NCBI GenBank assembly: GCA_038868115.1
Contig: JAWBXA010000015.1
Location: 1 to 22,525 of the forward strand
Reading direction: 5' to 3'
DNA length: 22,525 bases
Source: JAGTQI01 sp038868115
GTDB taxonomy: Archaea; Thermoproteota; Bathyarchaeia; Bathyarchaeales; Bathycorpusculaceae
The translations under genes and the position numbers were made by a program. Of this stretch, positions 1-6,536 are shown one piece after another. Position 1 is the first letter of the stretch. Each line of letters starts with the position of its first letter. The notes beneath the pieces are model-generated. The model saw only the letters and a list, made by a program, of their open reading frames with translations, was not told the DNA's origin and did no database searches.

Positions 1-2
1 TG

Positions 3-650
3 CCAAGCGACGCGCCTATAGGCTTTATTCAGCACGTCCAAACGTTGAACAGTCTAAGCGTTCAAGTGTTGTGGTTTAAAGGGCTGTTCAGCTCCGCCAC
101 CGACATCATCAGCCTCCTCTACAAGGGAATGCGCATCGACAAGCTCACAGTGGAATGCAGCATAGACGAACTCGTCAAGGCGGACGTGGAGCTTGTGGGA
201 CAGGACGTTGAGGTCGGCACAAGCAAGATTGCAGGCGCCAACTATGCCGACTATGGCGGAGCAGTCGCCTTTACGGAAAGCTATGTCCAACGGGGCGCTG
301 CAGACGGTTCAGGGCTGGCGGCTTTGACACGCGTAACCGACTGGAAGTTCACCATTGAAAACAACTTGAAGCCTGTGCCAGTCATCCGCAGCGCAAACGC
401 TCACGTGGCGAAGTATTTGCCAGCTCGCCACCGCGAGTTAAGCGGCGAATTAACCTTCGAGTTCGAGGATAAGGGCGAGTTTGAAGATGTGATGGGCGAC
501 GCGGAGTTCAGTCTAAAATTTGGCTTGGGCGGCTCCAACTATGCGCTTTTCAAGTATTGTAAATGGGAAAACGTGCAAACACCAGTGCGCATCGAAGACC
601 TCGTCAGCCTAAAAGCCCGTTTCATAGCCCGAGACGTGGTGATAGCCTAA
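3..650 (+). CDS. Phage-type tail tube protein, C-terminal part (cut by left edge)
   Basis: Probable major tail tube protein, which stacks in rings to form the tail shaft. The reading frame is open from base 3 to the TAA at 648-650, so the start lies outside the window; a TTG at 45 is probably internal. Visible features are an N-proximal stretch that runs ProIleGlyPheIleGln, then alternating beta-strand-like segments with acidic residues (IDELVKADVELVGQ), and a C-terminal strand-rich region, as in tail tube proteins of head-tailed viruses. Support also comes from context: it sits directly before the tail assembly chaperone, the usual order in such viruses, and its stop codon shares one base with the next ATG. 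The family call is from pattern and position, not a database match. Confidence 0.7.
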   Translation, partial: PSDAPIGFIQHVQTLNSLSVQVLWFKGLFSSATDIISLLYKGMRIDKLTVECSIDELVKADVELVGQDVEVGTSKIAGANYADYGGAVAFTESYVQRGAADGSGLAALTRVTDWKFTIENNLKPVPVIRSANAHVAKYLPARHRELSGELTFEFEDKGEFEDVMGDAEFSLKFGLGGSNYALFKYCKWENVQTPVRIEDLVSLKARFIARDVVIA

Positions 651-1120
651 TGCGCACCGAAACCATAATCGTAGGCGAGGAATACGGCAAAGAGTATGCT
701 GGCAAATATGTCTTTCAAGAGTTGACTTGGGCGAAGCGAAGCCGCATCATCCAAAAATACACCAAGTACCATCCGCTGACGGGACAGGTGGTTGCAGCCG
801 ACTACGTGGCTATTCAGGCGGAAACCATAATGGCAAGCCTAAAGGAGCAGCCGCCCCACAAGCCTATAACCCTTGAAAAGCTTTTGAGCGAAGACCCCGC
901 GAACGGCGTGCCCATAGCCTTGGGCGAGTTGTTCAGCCAGATCGTAAACCGCCTAAACAGTCTCAGCCAAGAAGAAACGGCTTTTTTATACGGGCAATTC
1001 GACGCCAAAAGCCATGTGCAGCCCTCACAGAGTTCCGCCTCTGCAGAGAGTTCGGGTGGACGCCAAGGCAGCTTGCCCGCCAGCCAGCCAAAACAATCCA
1101 GCAATTCATCGCAATCCTAA
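650..1120 (+). CDS. Tail assembly chaperone, short (G-type) product
   Basis: Probable tail assembly chaperone, which keeps the tape measure protein soluble during tail assembly and is usually absent from the virion. The ATG at 650 overlaps the preceding stop (TAATG) and has a GGTGAT ribosome site, which favours it over an upstream in-frame start at 563. The product is 156 residues. The first ~113 are ordinary soluble sequence; the end, after AlaPheLeuTyr, is a Ser/Gln-rich low-complexity tail with no family-like features. A TTTTTTA heptamer in frame at 982-988 leads into a better-looking reading frame, listed separately. Identity rests on position between tail tube and tape measure and on that frameshift arrangement. 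Confidence 0.7.
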   Translation: MRTETIIVGEEYGKEYAGKYVFQELTWAKRSRIIQKYTKYHPLTGQVVAADYVAIQAETIMASLKEQPPHKPITLEKLLSEDPANGVPIALGELFSQIVNRLNSLSQEETAFLYGQFDAKSHVQPSQSSASAESSGGRQGSLPASQPKQSSNSSQS

Positions 1121-1191
1121 ACGAGTTGGATCGAATGGCTGAAGATGAAAAAGCCAAAATGGAGCGCGAAAACCGATGGCGGTTGAAATAA
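650..1191 (+). CDS. Tail assembly chaperone, -1 frameshift (GT-type) product
   Basis: Longer form predicted as join(650..988, 988..1191), about 180 residues. At the T TTT TTA heptamer the ribosome would slip back one base and continue in the -1 frame, which is open from before the site to the TAA at 1189-1191. The -1 frame encodes LCREFGWTPRQLARQP followed by a helical segment (TIQQFIAILNELDRM) and a charged end. A Cys/Phe-x-x-Phe-Gly-Trp-Thr-Pro-x-Gln-Leu pattern is typical of T-type chaperone extensions, whereas the zero frame over the same bases is low complexity. The end overlaps the next gene by 16 bases. Lambda G/GT and many other tail operons use -1 shifting at this point; that this one is used is inference. 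Confidence 0.65.
982..988 (+). promoter_or_regulatory. Slippery heptamer TTTTTTA for -1 frameshifting
   Basis: The bases read T TTT TTA in the zero frame of the chaperone gene (codons GCT TTT TTA at 980-988), an exact X XXY YYZ site of the kind used by HIV-1. Slippage on it yields TTT TTT ATA in the -1 frame. A short palindrome CTCTGCAGAG lies at about 1039-1048, but I see no convincing stimulatory hairpin or pseudoknot in the usual 5-9 base spacing window. Confidence 0.65.
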
Positions 1192-1547
1192 CCATAACTG
1201 TAGAGGGCGCCGAAAACCTTCAACAAGCACTGCAACGTTTAGACGATGCTGCACAACGCAACATTCAAGAGCATCTGGAGAGGTGGGCTATGGAAGTCCG
1301 TGAACACGCAAGGGCTCTGGCGCCCGTTAGAACTGGACTGTTGCGAAACAGCATATACACAAAAACAAGCGGCTGGACTGTCAAGGTGGGAGCTTCAGCC
1401 GAATACGCAATTTATGTCGAGTTTGGAACACGCCACATGCAAGCCAAACCCTTCCTTCGCCCAGCCGTCGAGGAACACTTGCCCACGCTTGAAAACGCCA
1501 TCTTAGAAGCTTTAGAAAAATCCAAGACGGAGGCTGGACTGCCATGA
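1176..1547 (+). CDS. HK97 gp10-like tail/connector protein
   Basis: A 123-residue member of the HK97 gp10-like family, whose members act at the neck or tail end of siphovirus-type particles. The family pattern is clear: a helical N-terminal half ending in LAPVRTGLLRNSI (about residues 48-60), then YAIYVEFGTRHMQAKPFLRPA (about 77-97), where the Glu-Phe-Gly-Thr and Pro-Phe-Leu-Arg-Pro-Ala elements are characteristic. The ATG at 1176 lies inside the end of the -1 frame of the chaperone, and the stop overlaps the next start as ATGA at 1544-1547, so the genes look translationally coupled. In many viruses this gene comes before the tail tube gene; here it follows the chaperone. Confidence 0.85.
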   Translation: MAVEITITVEGAENLQQALQRLDDAAQRNIQEHLERWAMEVREHARALAPVRTGLLRNSIYTKTSGWTVKVGASAEYAIYVEFGTRHMQAKPFLRPAVEEHLPTLENAILEALEKSKTEAGLP

Positions 1548-2089
1548 GCTTCCGTGAAATAGCCATAACAGTGCGCGCCATAAACCGCGCCAGCCACGAG
1601 TTCGCAAGAATCCAAACAGACGCCGAAACCTTGACGGTGCGTATTCGAAGCCTAGGCGCGGCTGTCGCTGGACTGGGCGCCACTGGAACAGCCATAACCC
1701 ACATAGCCCACCAGTTCGGCTTGCTGAACGCCGAGCAAACCCGCGTTTTAAGCAGCGCCATGCAGGTCATAACCGCCCTAGGCATGTTTATGCGCACAAG
1801 CCTAGGCGCCGCCTTAGCCCAAAAAGTGTATGCGGCAGCCTGCTGGATAGCCACAGCAGCCCAAAACGCCCTAAACATAAGCTACGCCACATTCCTAGCC
1901 TTAACAGGCGTCGGCGTAGCCGCCATAATAGCGGCTGCAGCAGCTATAAGCTACTTTGCCAGCCAAATGAACGCCGCCACATCCAGCATCCGCGAATACA
2001 ATGAGGCGGTTGCCGAAACTCCAACCCGCACGAAAAGCATCATGCGCGCAGGCGAAGAGGAGCTTTACAGGCGGGGTGTTGAACGTTGA
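1544..2089 (+). CDS. Putative miniature tape measure protein
   Basis: A 181-residue Ala-rich protein in the tape-measure position, between the chaperone/gp10 genes and the tail hub. Residues 1-35 look like the helical N-terminus of tape measure proteins; 36-58 and 85-110 are Ala/Gly-rich helices; 116-139 is a strongly hydrophobic stretch resembling a membrane segment, as tape measures that enter the host membrane carry. The C-terminus is charged. Start and stop both overlap neighbours by four bases (ATGA at 1544, TTGA at 2086). Tape measures usually run to several hundred residues or more, so this is either a very short-tailed virus, an internally deleted gene, or another tail protein. No sequence motif proves the assignment. 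Confidence 0.5.
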   Translation: MSFREIAITVRAINRASHEFARIQTDAETLTVRIRSLGAAVAGLGATGTAITHIAHQFGLLNAEQTRVLSSAMQVITALGMFMRTSLGAALAQKVYAAACWIATAAQNALNISYATFLALTGVGVAAIIAAAAAISYFASQMNAATSSIREYNEAVAETPTRTKSIMRAGEEELYRRGVER

Positions 2090-3684
2090 GTTTTGAGCCG
2101 CCGCCCCCAGTTATGGCTTTGGCTTTCGGCGGATATGGGATTCCACAGGGCGATGTGGTTGAGTGCCGCGTGCACTTGGGCTGCACAAGAGAGGTTAGCA
2201 GTTTCACGCTTATACTGCAGAACTGGAACGGCAAATACGGTCTAAGCGGCTCTATCCCGCTGAGCGTTGGCATGGACGGCACAATAAGCATAGGCAGAGG
2301 CTCACGCTGTCCCCAGATAATAATGTGCCGCATTGAAAGCCTTCGGTATGAGTCAACGCCAACAGAGCATTATGTGCACTTGAGCGGACGGTGTTGGGGT
2401 GAACGCCTCTTCCGCCGCGTCTTCACGGGCGTCTTTGAAAACATGAAGGGCGAAGAAATCGTCAAACACTTGCTGGATTATTATGTTGGGTTAAGCCACA
2501 CGCGGGACGGCGTTGAGCTTGTGGAGGCAACGGACACCCTTTACACGAGGCTTGAATACGAGAACACGCCTGTTTGGGACATAATACGCTACATTGCGGA
2601 AACAGCTGACAAACAAGGCGTTATAGGCTTTGACTTTCGTGTGGCGCCCGATGGCAAGTTCGAGTTTTTTCCAAGGAACAGCAGGACTTCGCCAGTCAGC
2701 CTAACAGACGCCATAGAGTATTGCGAGTACACCCGCAACGTCCACAGCGTCCGCAACCGCATAACCGTCTACGGCGTAGCTGAAAAAACAACGCCGCTGG
2801 ATAGGGATGCTTGGACTGAAAGCCTTTCGCCGGCTGATGGAAGTTGGAGCGCCATCCCCTGCAGCCAAGTAAGCCTAGACACAGGCAACAAAGTGAAGGG
2901 CTCCGCAAGCATAAAAGTCACTGGAACAGGCGAGCTTAACGATGTAGGCGCGATATTCACCTTCAACAGCGGTAAGGAAATTAACACAAACCTTTACCCA
3001 ACTTTCAATTTTTGGGTTTATCGTCAAGCCAACGTCTTCGTTGAAGGTGTCATGGCCACTTTGATGGATAACAACTACCGCTTGGCACGTCGAACTTGGA
3101 CAGCAAGCGCTGAAAAATGGATTCAGCTTCAGGCGAAAGCGGGCGCGAAAAACGCTGACATCTGGGATGTGCAAAGCGGCTTCAACTGGGCAGCCATAAA
3201 AGCTGTACGCTTTGACTGTTGGTTAAACAGTGCTAACCCGGGCAGTTTCTGGGTTGACGGATTGTTTTTCAGCGGATGCCGCTACAGCAGCGTCGCAGAG
3301 GACGCTGCCAGCCAAAACGCCTATGGCTTAAGGGAGCTTGTGGAGATAGACGAAGAGCTTTACAGCGACGCCGAATGTGGTTTAAGGGCTAACGCCCTCC
3401 TAAACCATTTAAAGAGCCCGGCTGAACACCTAACCATAAGAAGCACGGTTATAGACTATGGAAACACGCCGTTACTGCCCGGAGACAAAGTTTACGTTGA
3501 GCTGCCAAACGGGGGCGTCAGCGGCTACTTCCGAATTGAAAGCGTTGAGTATCGCGTGGATGCGCGAACCCAGACGCTGGAGGTGACGCTTGAGCTTGGG
3601 CGGGAGGCGCCGTTGTTGGCGGATTACATTTACGCTTTGAAGGCTAAGACTGAGCTTTTAAGCCGCCGCAAAGCATCAGCCTAA
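2086..3684 (+). CDS. Tail hub/baseplate protein with inserted carbohydrate-binding-like domain
   Basis: A 532-residue tail-tip hub protein of the gp27/gpD/gp44-like type. Residues about 1-230 hold the hub beta-barrels and helices, ending in VRNRITVYG; the fold appears to resume at about 403 (EDAASQNAYGLRELVE) and closes with a barrel containing LLPGDKVYVEL and a strand-rich end. Between about 235 and 400 lies a separate beta-sandwich-like insert with features of carbohydrate-binding modules: GSASIKVTG, PTFNFWVY, WTASAEKWIQLQ and SFWVDGLFFSG. The TTG start at 2086 overlaps the preceding stop (TTGA). No separate tail fibre gene follows, so the insert may carry host recognition; that is inference. 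Confidence 0.75.
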   Translation: MSFEPPPPVMALAFGGYGIPQGDVVECRVHLGCTREVSSFTLILQNWNGKYGLSGSIPLSVGMDGTISIGRGSRCPQIIMCRIESLRYESTPTEHYVHLSGRCWGERLFRRVFTGVFENMKGEEIVKHLLDYYVGLSHTRDGVELVEATDTLYTRLEYENTPVWDIIRYIAETADKQGVIGFDFRVAPDGKFEFFPRNSRTSPVSLTDAIEYCEYTRNVHSVRNRITVYGVAEKTTPLDRDAWTESLSPADGSWSAIPCSQVSLDTGNKVKGSASIKVTGTGELNDVGAIFTFNSGKEINTNLYPTFNFWVYRQANVFVEGVMATLMDNNYRLARRTWTASAEKWIQLQAKAGAKNADIWDVQSGFNWAAIKAVRFDCWLNSANPGSFWVDGLFFSGCRYSSVAEDAASQNAYGLRELVEIDEELYSDAECGLRANALLNHLKSPAEHLTIRSTVIDYGNTPLLPGDKVYVELPNGGVSGYFRIESVEYRVDARTQTLEVTLELGREAPLLADYIYALKAKTELLSRRKASA

Positions 3685-3704
3685 AGCTAAAGGAGCGCCT
3701 CAGC

Positions 3705-3911
3705 GTGGGCTTCGTTAAAAGCAGTTTTAGGCGCACCGTGGTTGAAGTCCGGGAGGATCTCCACCGCGAAATCCGGAAGCTGGCCTTGCTTAACGACTTG
3801 CGAATATATGTTTTGGCAAACGCCATAATAGAGGACTATTTGAAGGACGAACAGCGGGTGAAGGCGCTCATTAAACGGCTAAAGCTTGAAGCTGGAAACC
3901 CAATCCGCTAA
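3705..3911 (+). CDS. Ribbon-helix-helix protein, possible antitoxin
   Basis: A 68-residue basic protein with the layout of an Arc/CopG-type ribbon-helix-helix: strand residues RRTVVEV (9-15), helix A (EDLHREIRKLALLNDL), a turn, and helix B (YVLANAIIEDYL), then a basic C-terminal helix. Such dimers bind operator DNA. The GTG start at 3705 has an AGGAG site nine to ten bases upstream (3690-3694). It follows the hub gene by 20 bases on the same strand and is followed within two bases by a broken RelE-type toxin reading frame, the usual antitoxin-toxin order. It could instead be a viral repressor; the toxin remnant tips the balance. Confidence 0.65.
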   Translation: MGFVKSSFRRTVVEVREDLHREIRKLALLNDLRIYVLANAIIEDYLKDEQRVKALIKRLKLEAGNPIR

Positions 3912-3912
3912 C

Positions 3913-4139
3913 ATGCAAACAGATTAGACTGTCAGAAAACGCGTTGTCGAGGCGCTTAAAACGTTGGAGGCTAATCCGGAAAAAGACTGGAAAACGCCTA
4001 AAACCTTCGGACTTCTGGAGTTTACGCGTAGGCGATTACAGAACTATATATGAAATAGACAAAGGCGAACAGCCGAGTAATCGTCTTGTTTATTGGGCAT
4101 AGAGGCAAAGCCTACGAAAACCTAACAAAAACGCTTTAG
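3913..4139 (+). pseudogene. Frameshifted RelE/ParE-type toxin remnant
   Basis: Three pieces of one RelE-superfamily toxin can be read in three successive frames. The first (from about 3931) reads VRKRVVEALKTLEANPEKDW; the second (from 4022) reads LRVGDYRTIYEIDKGEQ; the third (from 4074) reads RVIVLFIGHRGKAYENL before a TAG at 4137-4139. Together they match the familiar archaeal RelE order: helix with Leu-x-x-Asn-Pro, then Leu-Arg-Val-Gly-Asp-Tyr-Arg-x-Ile-Tyr-Glu, then Ile-Gly-His-Arg-x-x-x-Tyr-Glu. There is also an in-frame TAG near the start (3925-3927) and residues between the N-terminus and the first helix seem missing. At least two frameshifts make an active toxin unlikely. Confidence 0.75.
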
Positions 4140-4254
4140 GCTGACGCTTCGGCTATTGCTTTTGCCACTTGGTTTGTGGTGAAAATTGTATTTTGTATTT
4201 TTGTTTTTTAACGAAATATAATGTTTTTTCTTAATTCAACTTATTATGCTTTTA

Positions 4255-4281
4255 AAATCGACAAAAATAACAAATCGACAA
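4255..4281 (+). repeat. Two direct copies of AAATCGACAA, possible operator
   Basis: AAATCGACAA occurs at 4255-4264 and again at 4272-4281, 17 bases apart start to start, in the AT-rich stretch about 65 bases upstream of the TATA box at 4346. The rest of 4140-4340 is AT-rich with T-runs and shows no gene. The position would suit an operator for one of the downstream winged-helix proteins; that role is inference. Confidence 0.4.
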
Positions 4282-4345
4282 TTTTTAATGTGTTTTTGTG
4301 TTCACAATTTAAATATTTTTTCTTTGTGATTTTATTCGAGAAACG

Positions 4346-4353
4346 TTTATAAG
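4346..4353 (+). promoter_or_regulatory. Archaeal TATA box for the HEPN cassette
   Basis: TTTATAAG, preceded by a purine-rich GAGAAACG that could act as a BRE. Transcription would begin about 25 bases downstream, near 4375-4380, giving a leader of about 10-15 bases or none ahead of the ATG at 4390. It appears to be the promoter for the three genes 4390-6012, independent of the tail operon. Confidence 0.7.
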
Positions 4354-4389
4354 CCACAATACACTATTTGATTCTGCTTGGGAAAAGCA

Positions 4390-4788
4390 ATGGAAGAACT
4401 GCGCAAAAAATTCATAGTTGAAGAAAAGCTTGATGAGAAAATGATAACCGAATACATAGAACGCTCCCTTAGATTTGGTAAGGTATCAATTGATGGAGGC
4501 GTTATTATCGAAAAAGAAGGAATGGCAACAAAAGATCAGATTGGTTTAGCTGTAGTCATGAGATTTTTGGCAAATCGCTTGGAAAAAGGAATTTCTGCAG
4601 AGGTAAACACCAAGGAGCTTTCTCAAAACTTAGGCATTCCTGAAGATCAAGTAGCGGCAAGACTTGCGGATTTAAGGGATGAGGGAGTTGTTATAAGGGT
4701 TGATAAGGGCGTTTATAGAGTAAACCCGACCCGAATTGGAAGGTTTCTTGACTACTTAGAAGACAAATATTTGAAGGGTACGAAATGA
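4390..4788 (+). CDS. Winged-helix protein, first gene of HEPN cassette
   Basis: A 132-residue protein of unknown function with a DNA-binding-like C-terminus. The N-terminal third is helical and charged, then RFGKVSIDGGVIIEKEG forms a strand-rich hinge. From about residue 50 a helical region (IGLAVVMRFLANRLEKG) leads into a winged-helix pattern: TKELSQNLGIPEDQVAARLADL as helix-turn-helix and EGVVIRVDKGVYRVNP as the wing. I recognise the style as a family seen in archaea but know no characterised member. The ATG at 4390 fits the TATA spacing; an in-frame TTG at 4378 is possible. The stop overlaps the next start as ATGA at 4785-4788. It may be an autoregulator or antitoxin; this is inference. 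Confidence 0.75.
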   Translation: MEELRKKFIVEEKLDEKMITEYIERSLRFGKVSIDGGVIIEKEGMATKDQIGLAVVMRFLANRLEKGISAEVNTKELSQNLGIPEDQVAARLADLRDEGVVIRVDKGVYRVNPTRIGRFLDYLEDKYLKGTK

Positions 4789-5255
4789 CAGAAGCAAGTT
4801 ATAGAGTCAGATATAAGAAGGGAGATTTTGAAATTGAGCTTCAAGGCGATAAAGAATGGGTTGAAAAGAAATTCATTGAATTTATTGAGGGAAGAATCGT
4901 TGAACCTAATGTTTCAGCAAAGATGCTCTCTGAATCTTTAGTTGAATTTCTTAAAAGTAAAGGTGATCCGAAGGGACATATTGATAGAATAATTGTTTTC
5001 TCATATTGGCTTTTTCACAAAGAGAATATAGAGTCCTACAACGTAGATGATATTGAGAGATGTTATAATGAAGCAAGAATTGCAAAGCCTTCCAATATCA
5101 ATGCGTTTATGAATGAACTGCAAGCAAAGGGATTCCTGAAAACTGCGGGAATGAAGGACGGCAAAAAAGCTTGGGTAATTACCCGAACCGGAGAGGAATA
5201 TGTTGAAAAGATGGGAGGACAATCTTTTGGTTTTTACATTGGAGAATTTTGCTAA
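4785..5255 (+). CDS. Archaeal protein with C-terminal winged-helix-like region
   Basis: A 156-residue protein. Residues 5-35 form a small strand-helix motif (YRVRYKKGDFEIELQGDKEW) that recurs at the N-terminus of several uncharacterised archaeal proteins. After a linker, residues about 50-145 look like a helical winged-helix-type domain: a first helix bundle (DRIIVFSYWLFHKENI), SYNVDDIERCYNEARI, then NINAFMNELQAKGFLKTAG and a wing-like KKAWVITRTGEEYVE. It is coupled to the gene before it by an ATGA overlap and overlaps the HEPN gene by up to 56 bases, so the three are probably made together. Function unknown; DNA or protein binding partner of the HEPN protein is a guess from context. Confidence 0.75.
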   Translation: MTEASYRVRYKKGDFEIELQGDKEWVEKKFIEFIEGRIVEPNVSAKMLSESLVEFLKSKGDPKGHIDRIIVFSYWLFHKENIESYNVDDIERCYNEARIAKPSNINAFMNELQAKGFLKTAGMKDGKKAWVITRTGEEYVEKMGGQSFGFYIGEFC

Positions 5256-6012
5256 AAAATTAAATGGTTTAGGCGTTGACGAACAAATAATCAACAAAGT
5301 GATCGAAGGATACAAAAAGGTAAAAAAAGAGTATCTTTCGGGCAATTACGAGGAAGTTGTTAGATACGCTGGAAAATTTTGTGAGGCAATCCTCGCATTA
5401 ATTGAAAGTAAAGTCTCAGGGAGGAGCAATTTAGATAAAATAAGGATGGAACAAGCTTGTAAGAGGCTCGAGAGTTATCCAAAATCGAACGCTAAGGACG
5501 AAATATTACTAACGGCACTGCCTAGAGTTGCACGATCTGTATATACCTTACGCAACAAGGAAAACGTCGCCCATGTTAAAACGGTGGATCCTAAGTTTAT
5601 TGACGCTGTCTACTGTGTAACCGCTTGCGATTGGATGTTATCCAGAATTGCCCTCTTGCTATTAAATGCCGATGAGAAGGAGGTTTATGATCTAATAAAT
5701 TCTATCTTAAAGAAAAAGATTCCATTGATAGAAGAATTCGAAGATGGAACCATCGTTATTCTCAAAAAGGATTTATCAAGATCCGATGAAATTTTGCTGA
5801 CTTTATATCATTATTACCCGCAAAGATTGTCAAACTCGGAACTGGAAAATATCTTAAAGTTGCCTCCCAAAAGCGTATACACTTACCTCCAACGTCTTGA
5901 GAATGAACGATTAATCCATAGAACTGAAAATGGCAATAAACTGACATTATTAGGAATAAAATATGTTGAAGAGAACTTAGTAATGAAACAAGAGAAGTCT
6001 AGTACGCAGTAG
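5200..6012 (+). CDS. HEPN-type putative ribonuclease with C-terminal winged helix
   Basis: A 270-residue two-domain protein. Residues about 35-155 are all-helical and contain RNKENVAH (118-125), an exact R-N-x5-H form of the R-x4-6-H motif that forms the active site of HEPN ribonucleases, preceded by helices like those of HEPN/AbiJ-type folds. A linker with a small strand segment (EEFEDGTIVIL) leads to a winged helix at about 193-258 (LSNSELENILKLPPKSVYTYLQRL). The ATG at 5200 gives a 56-base overlap with the previous gene; a TTG at 5227 behind a GGGAGG site would shorten it by nine residues. As last gene of a three-gene unit inside a provirus it suits an abortive-infection or superinfection-exclusion effector. 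The motif is seen; the activity is inferred. Confidence 0.7.
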   Translation: MLKRWEDNLLVFTLENFAKKLNGLGVDEQIINKVIEGYKKVKKEYLSGNYEEVVRYAGKFCEAILALIESKVSGRSNLDKIRMEQACKRLESYPKSNAKDEILLTALPRVARSVYTLRNKENVAHVKTVDPKFIDAVYCVTACDWMLSRIALLLLNADEKEVYDLINSILKKKIPLIEEFEDGTIVILKKDLSRSDEILLTLYHYYPQRLSNSELENILKLPPKSVYTYLQRLENERLIHRTENGNKLTLLGIKYVEENLVMKQEKSSTQ

Positions 6013-6106
6013 TCCTTATCGTTATCGTTTTAAAATATTAAGCTTAATTTCATCATTCTTTTGGATCTTTGTGAGCAAGATTGTAAATTTGTGAATTTGG
6101 CCCTTC

Positions 6107-6114
6107 TTTATATG
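6107..6114 (+). promoter_or_regulatory. TATA box for the packaging block
   Basis: TTTATATG lies about 40 bases before the ATG at 6150 and would give a leader of roughly 10-15 bases. The region 6013-6106 between it and the HEPN gene holds no reading frame of note. It would restart transcription for the genes 6150-9907, which are closely spaced. Confidence 0.55.
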
Positions 6115-6149
6115 CTGTCTATTCTTCGTTTTCTGTTTGATGAGGAACT

Positions 6150-6536
6150 ATGAGGGAGGTTGTTAAGCGGGTTAAGGAGTTAAGTCTTGGTGATTTGGTT
6201 CGTGTTGAGTGGTTTGACGCTAGCATTGGCAAGAGTCTCAGCGGCGGCTTGAATGGCATAGACGTTCCAGTCGTTAGTTGGGGCGTGTTTTTGGGTGTTT
6301 TGGGCTCTAAGAACCGGCATGTTATTTTAGCGCAGAACTGTTTTCGTTATGCTGACGGCTTCTACGACATTGATTATACGGCTGTGCCATTGGCTTGGGC
6401 TTGCAACGCCACAGTAATCGCCAAAGCGCATGTTCCGCCTGAAGAGGCTAAACAGCTTTTGAACAGTTTTCTTGTGGGCGGCAAACGCGCCTCAACCGAG
6501 GGTAAAAAGCAGCAGAAGGCTGTTAACCATGGATGA
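6150..6536 (+). CDS. Unknown provirus protein, beta-rich
   Basis: A 128-residue protein I do not recognise. Residues 12-60 are strand-rich (LGDLVRVEWFDAS, VVSWGVFLGVLG, RHVILAQN), consistent with a small barrel of SH3 or Sm type, followed by YDIDYTAVPLAWACNATVIAKA and a helix (PPEEAKQLLNSFL). The end is basic and flexible. It is first in the packaging block, has its own TATA box at 6107, and overlaps the next gene by eight bases. Position before a membrane protein and terminase genes suggests a viral accessory or regulatory role, but nothing in the sequence fixes it. Confidence 0.65.
   Translation: MREVVKRVKELSLGDLVRVEWFDASIGKSLSGGLNGIDVPVVSWGVFLGVLGSKNRHVILAQNCFRYADGFYDIDYTAVPLAWACNATVIAKAHVPPEEAKQLLNSFLVGGKRASTEGKKQQKAVNHG

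Noticed and set aside
563..649. Upstream in-frame extension of the tail chaperone gene
   Set aside because: The added residues are very basic and only reflect another frame of the tail tube gene; the ATG at 650 has a ribosome site and overlaps the previous stop.
1039..1048. CTCTGCAGAG palindrome as the frameshift stimulator
   Set aside because: It is about 50 bases past the slippery site and too short to form a stable stimulatory stem there.
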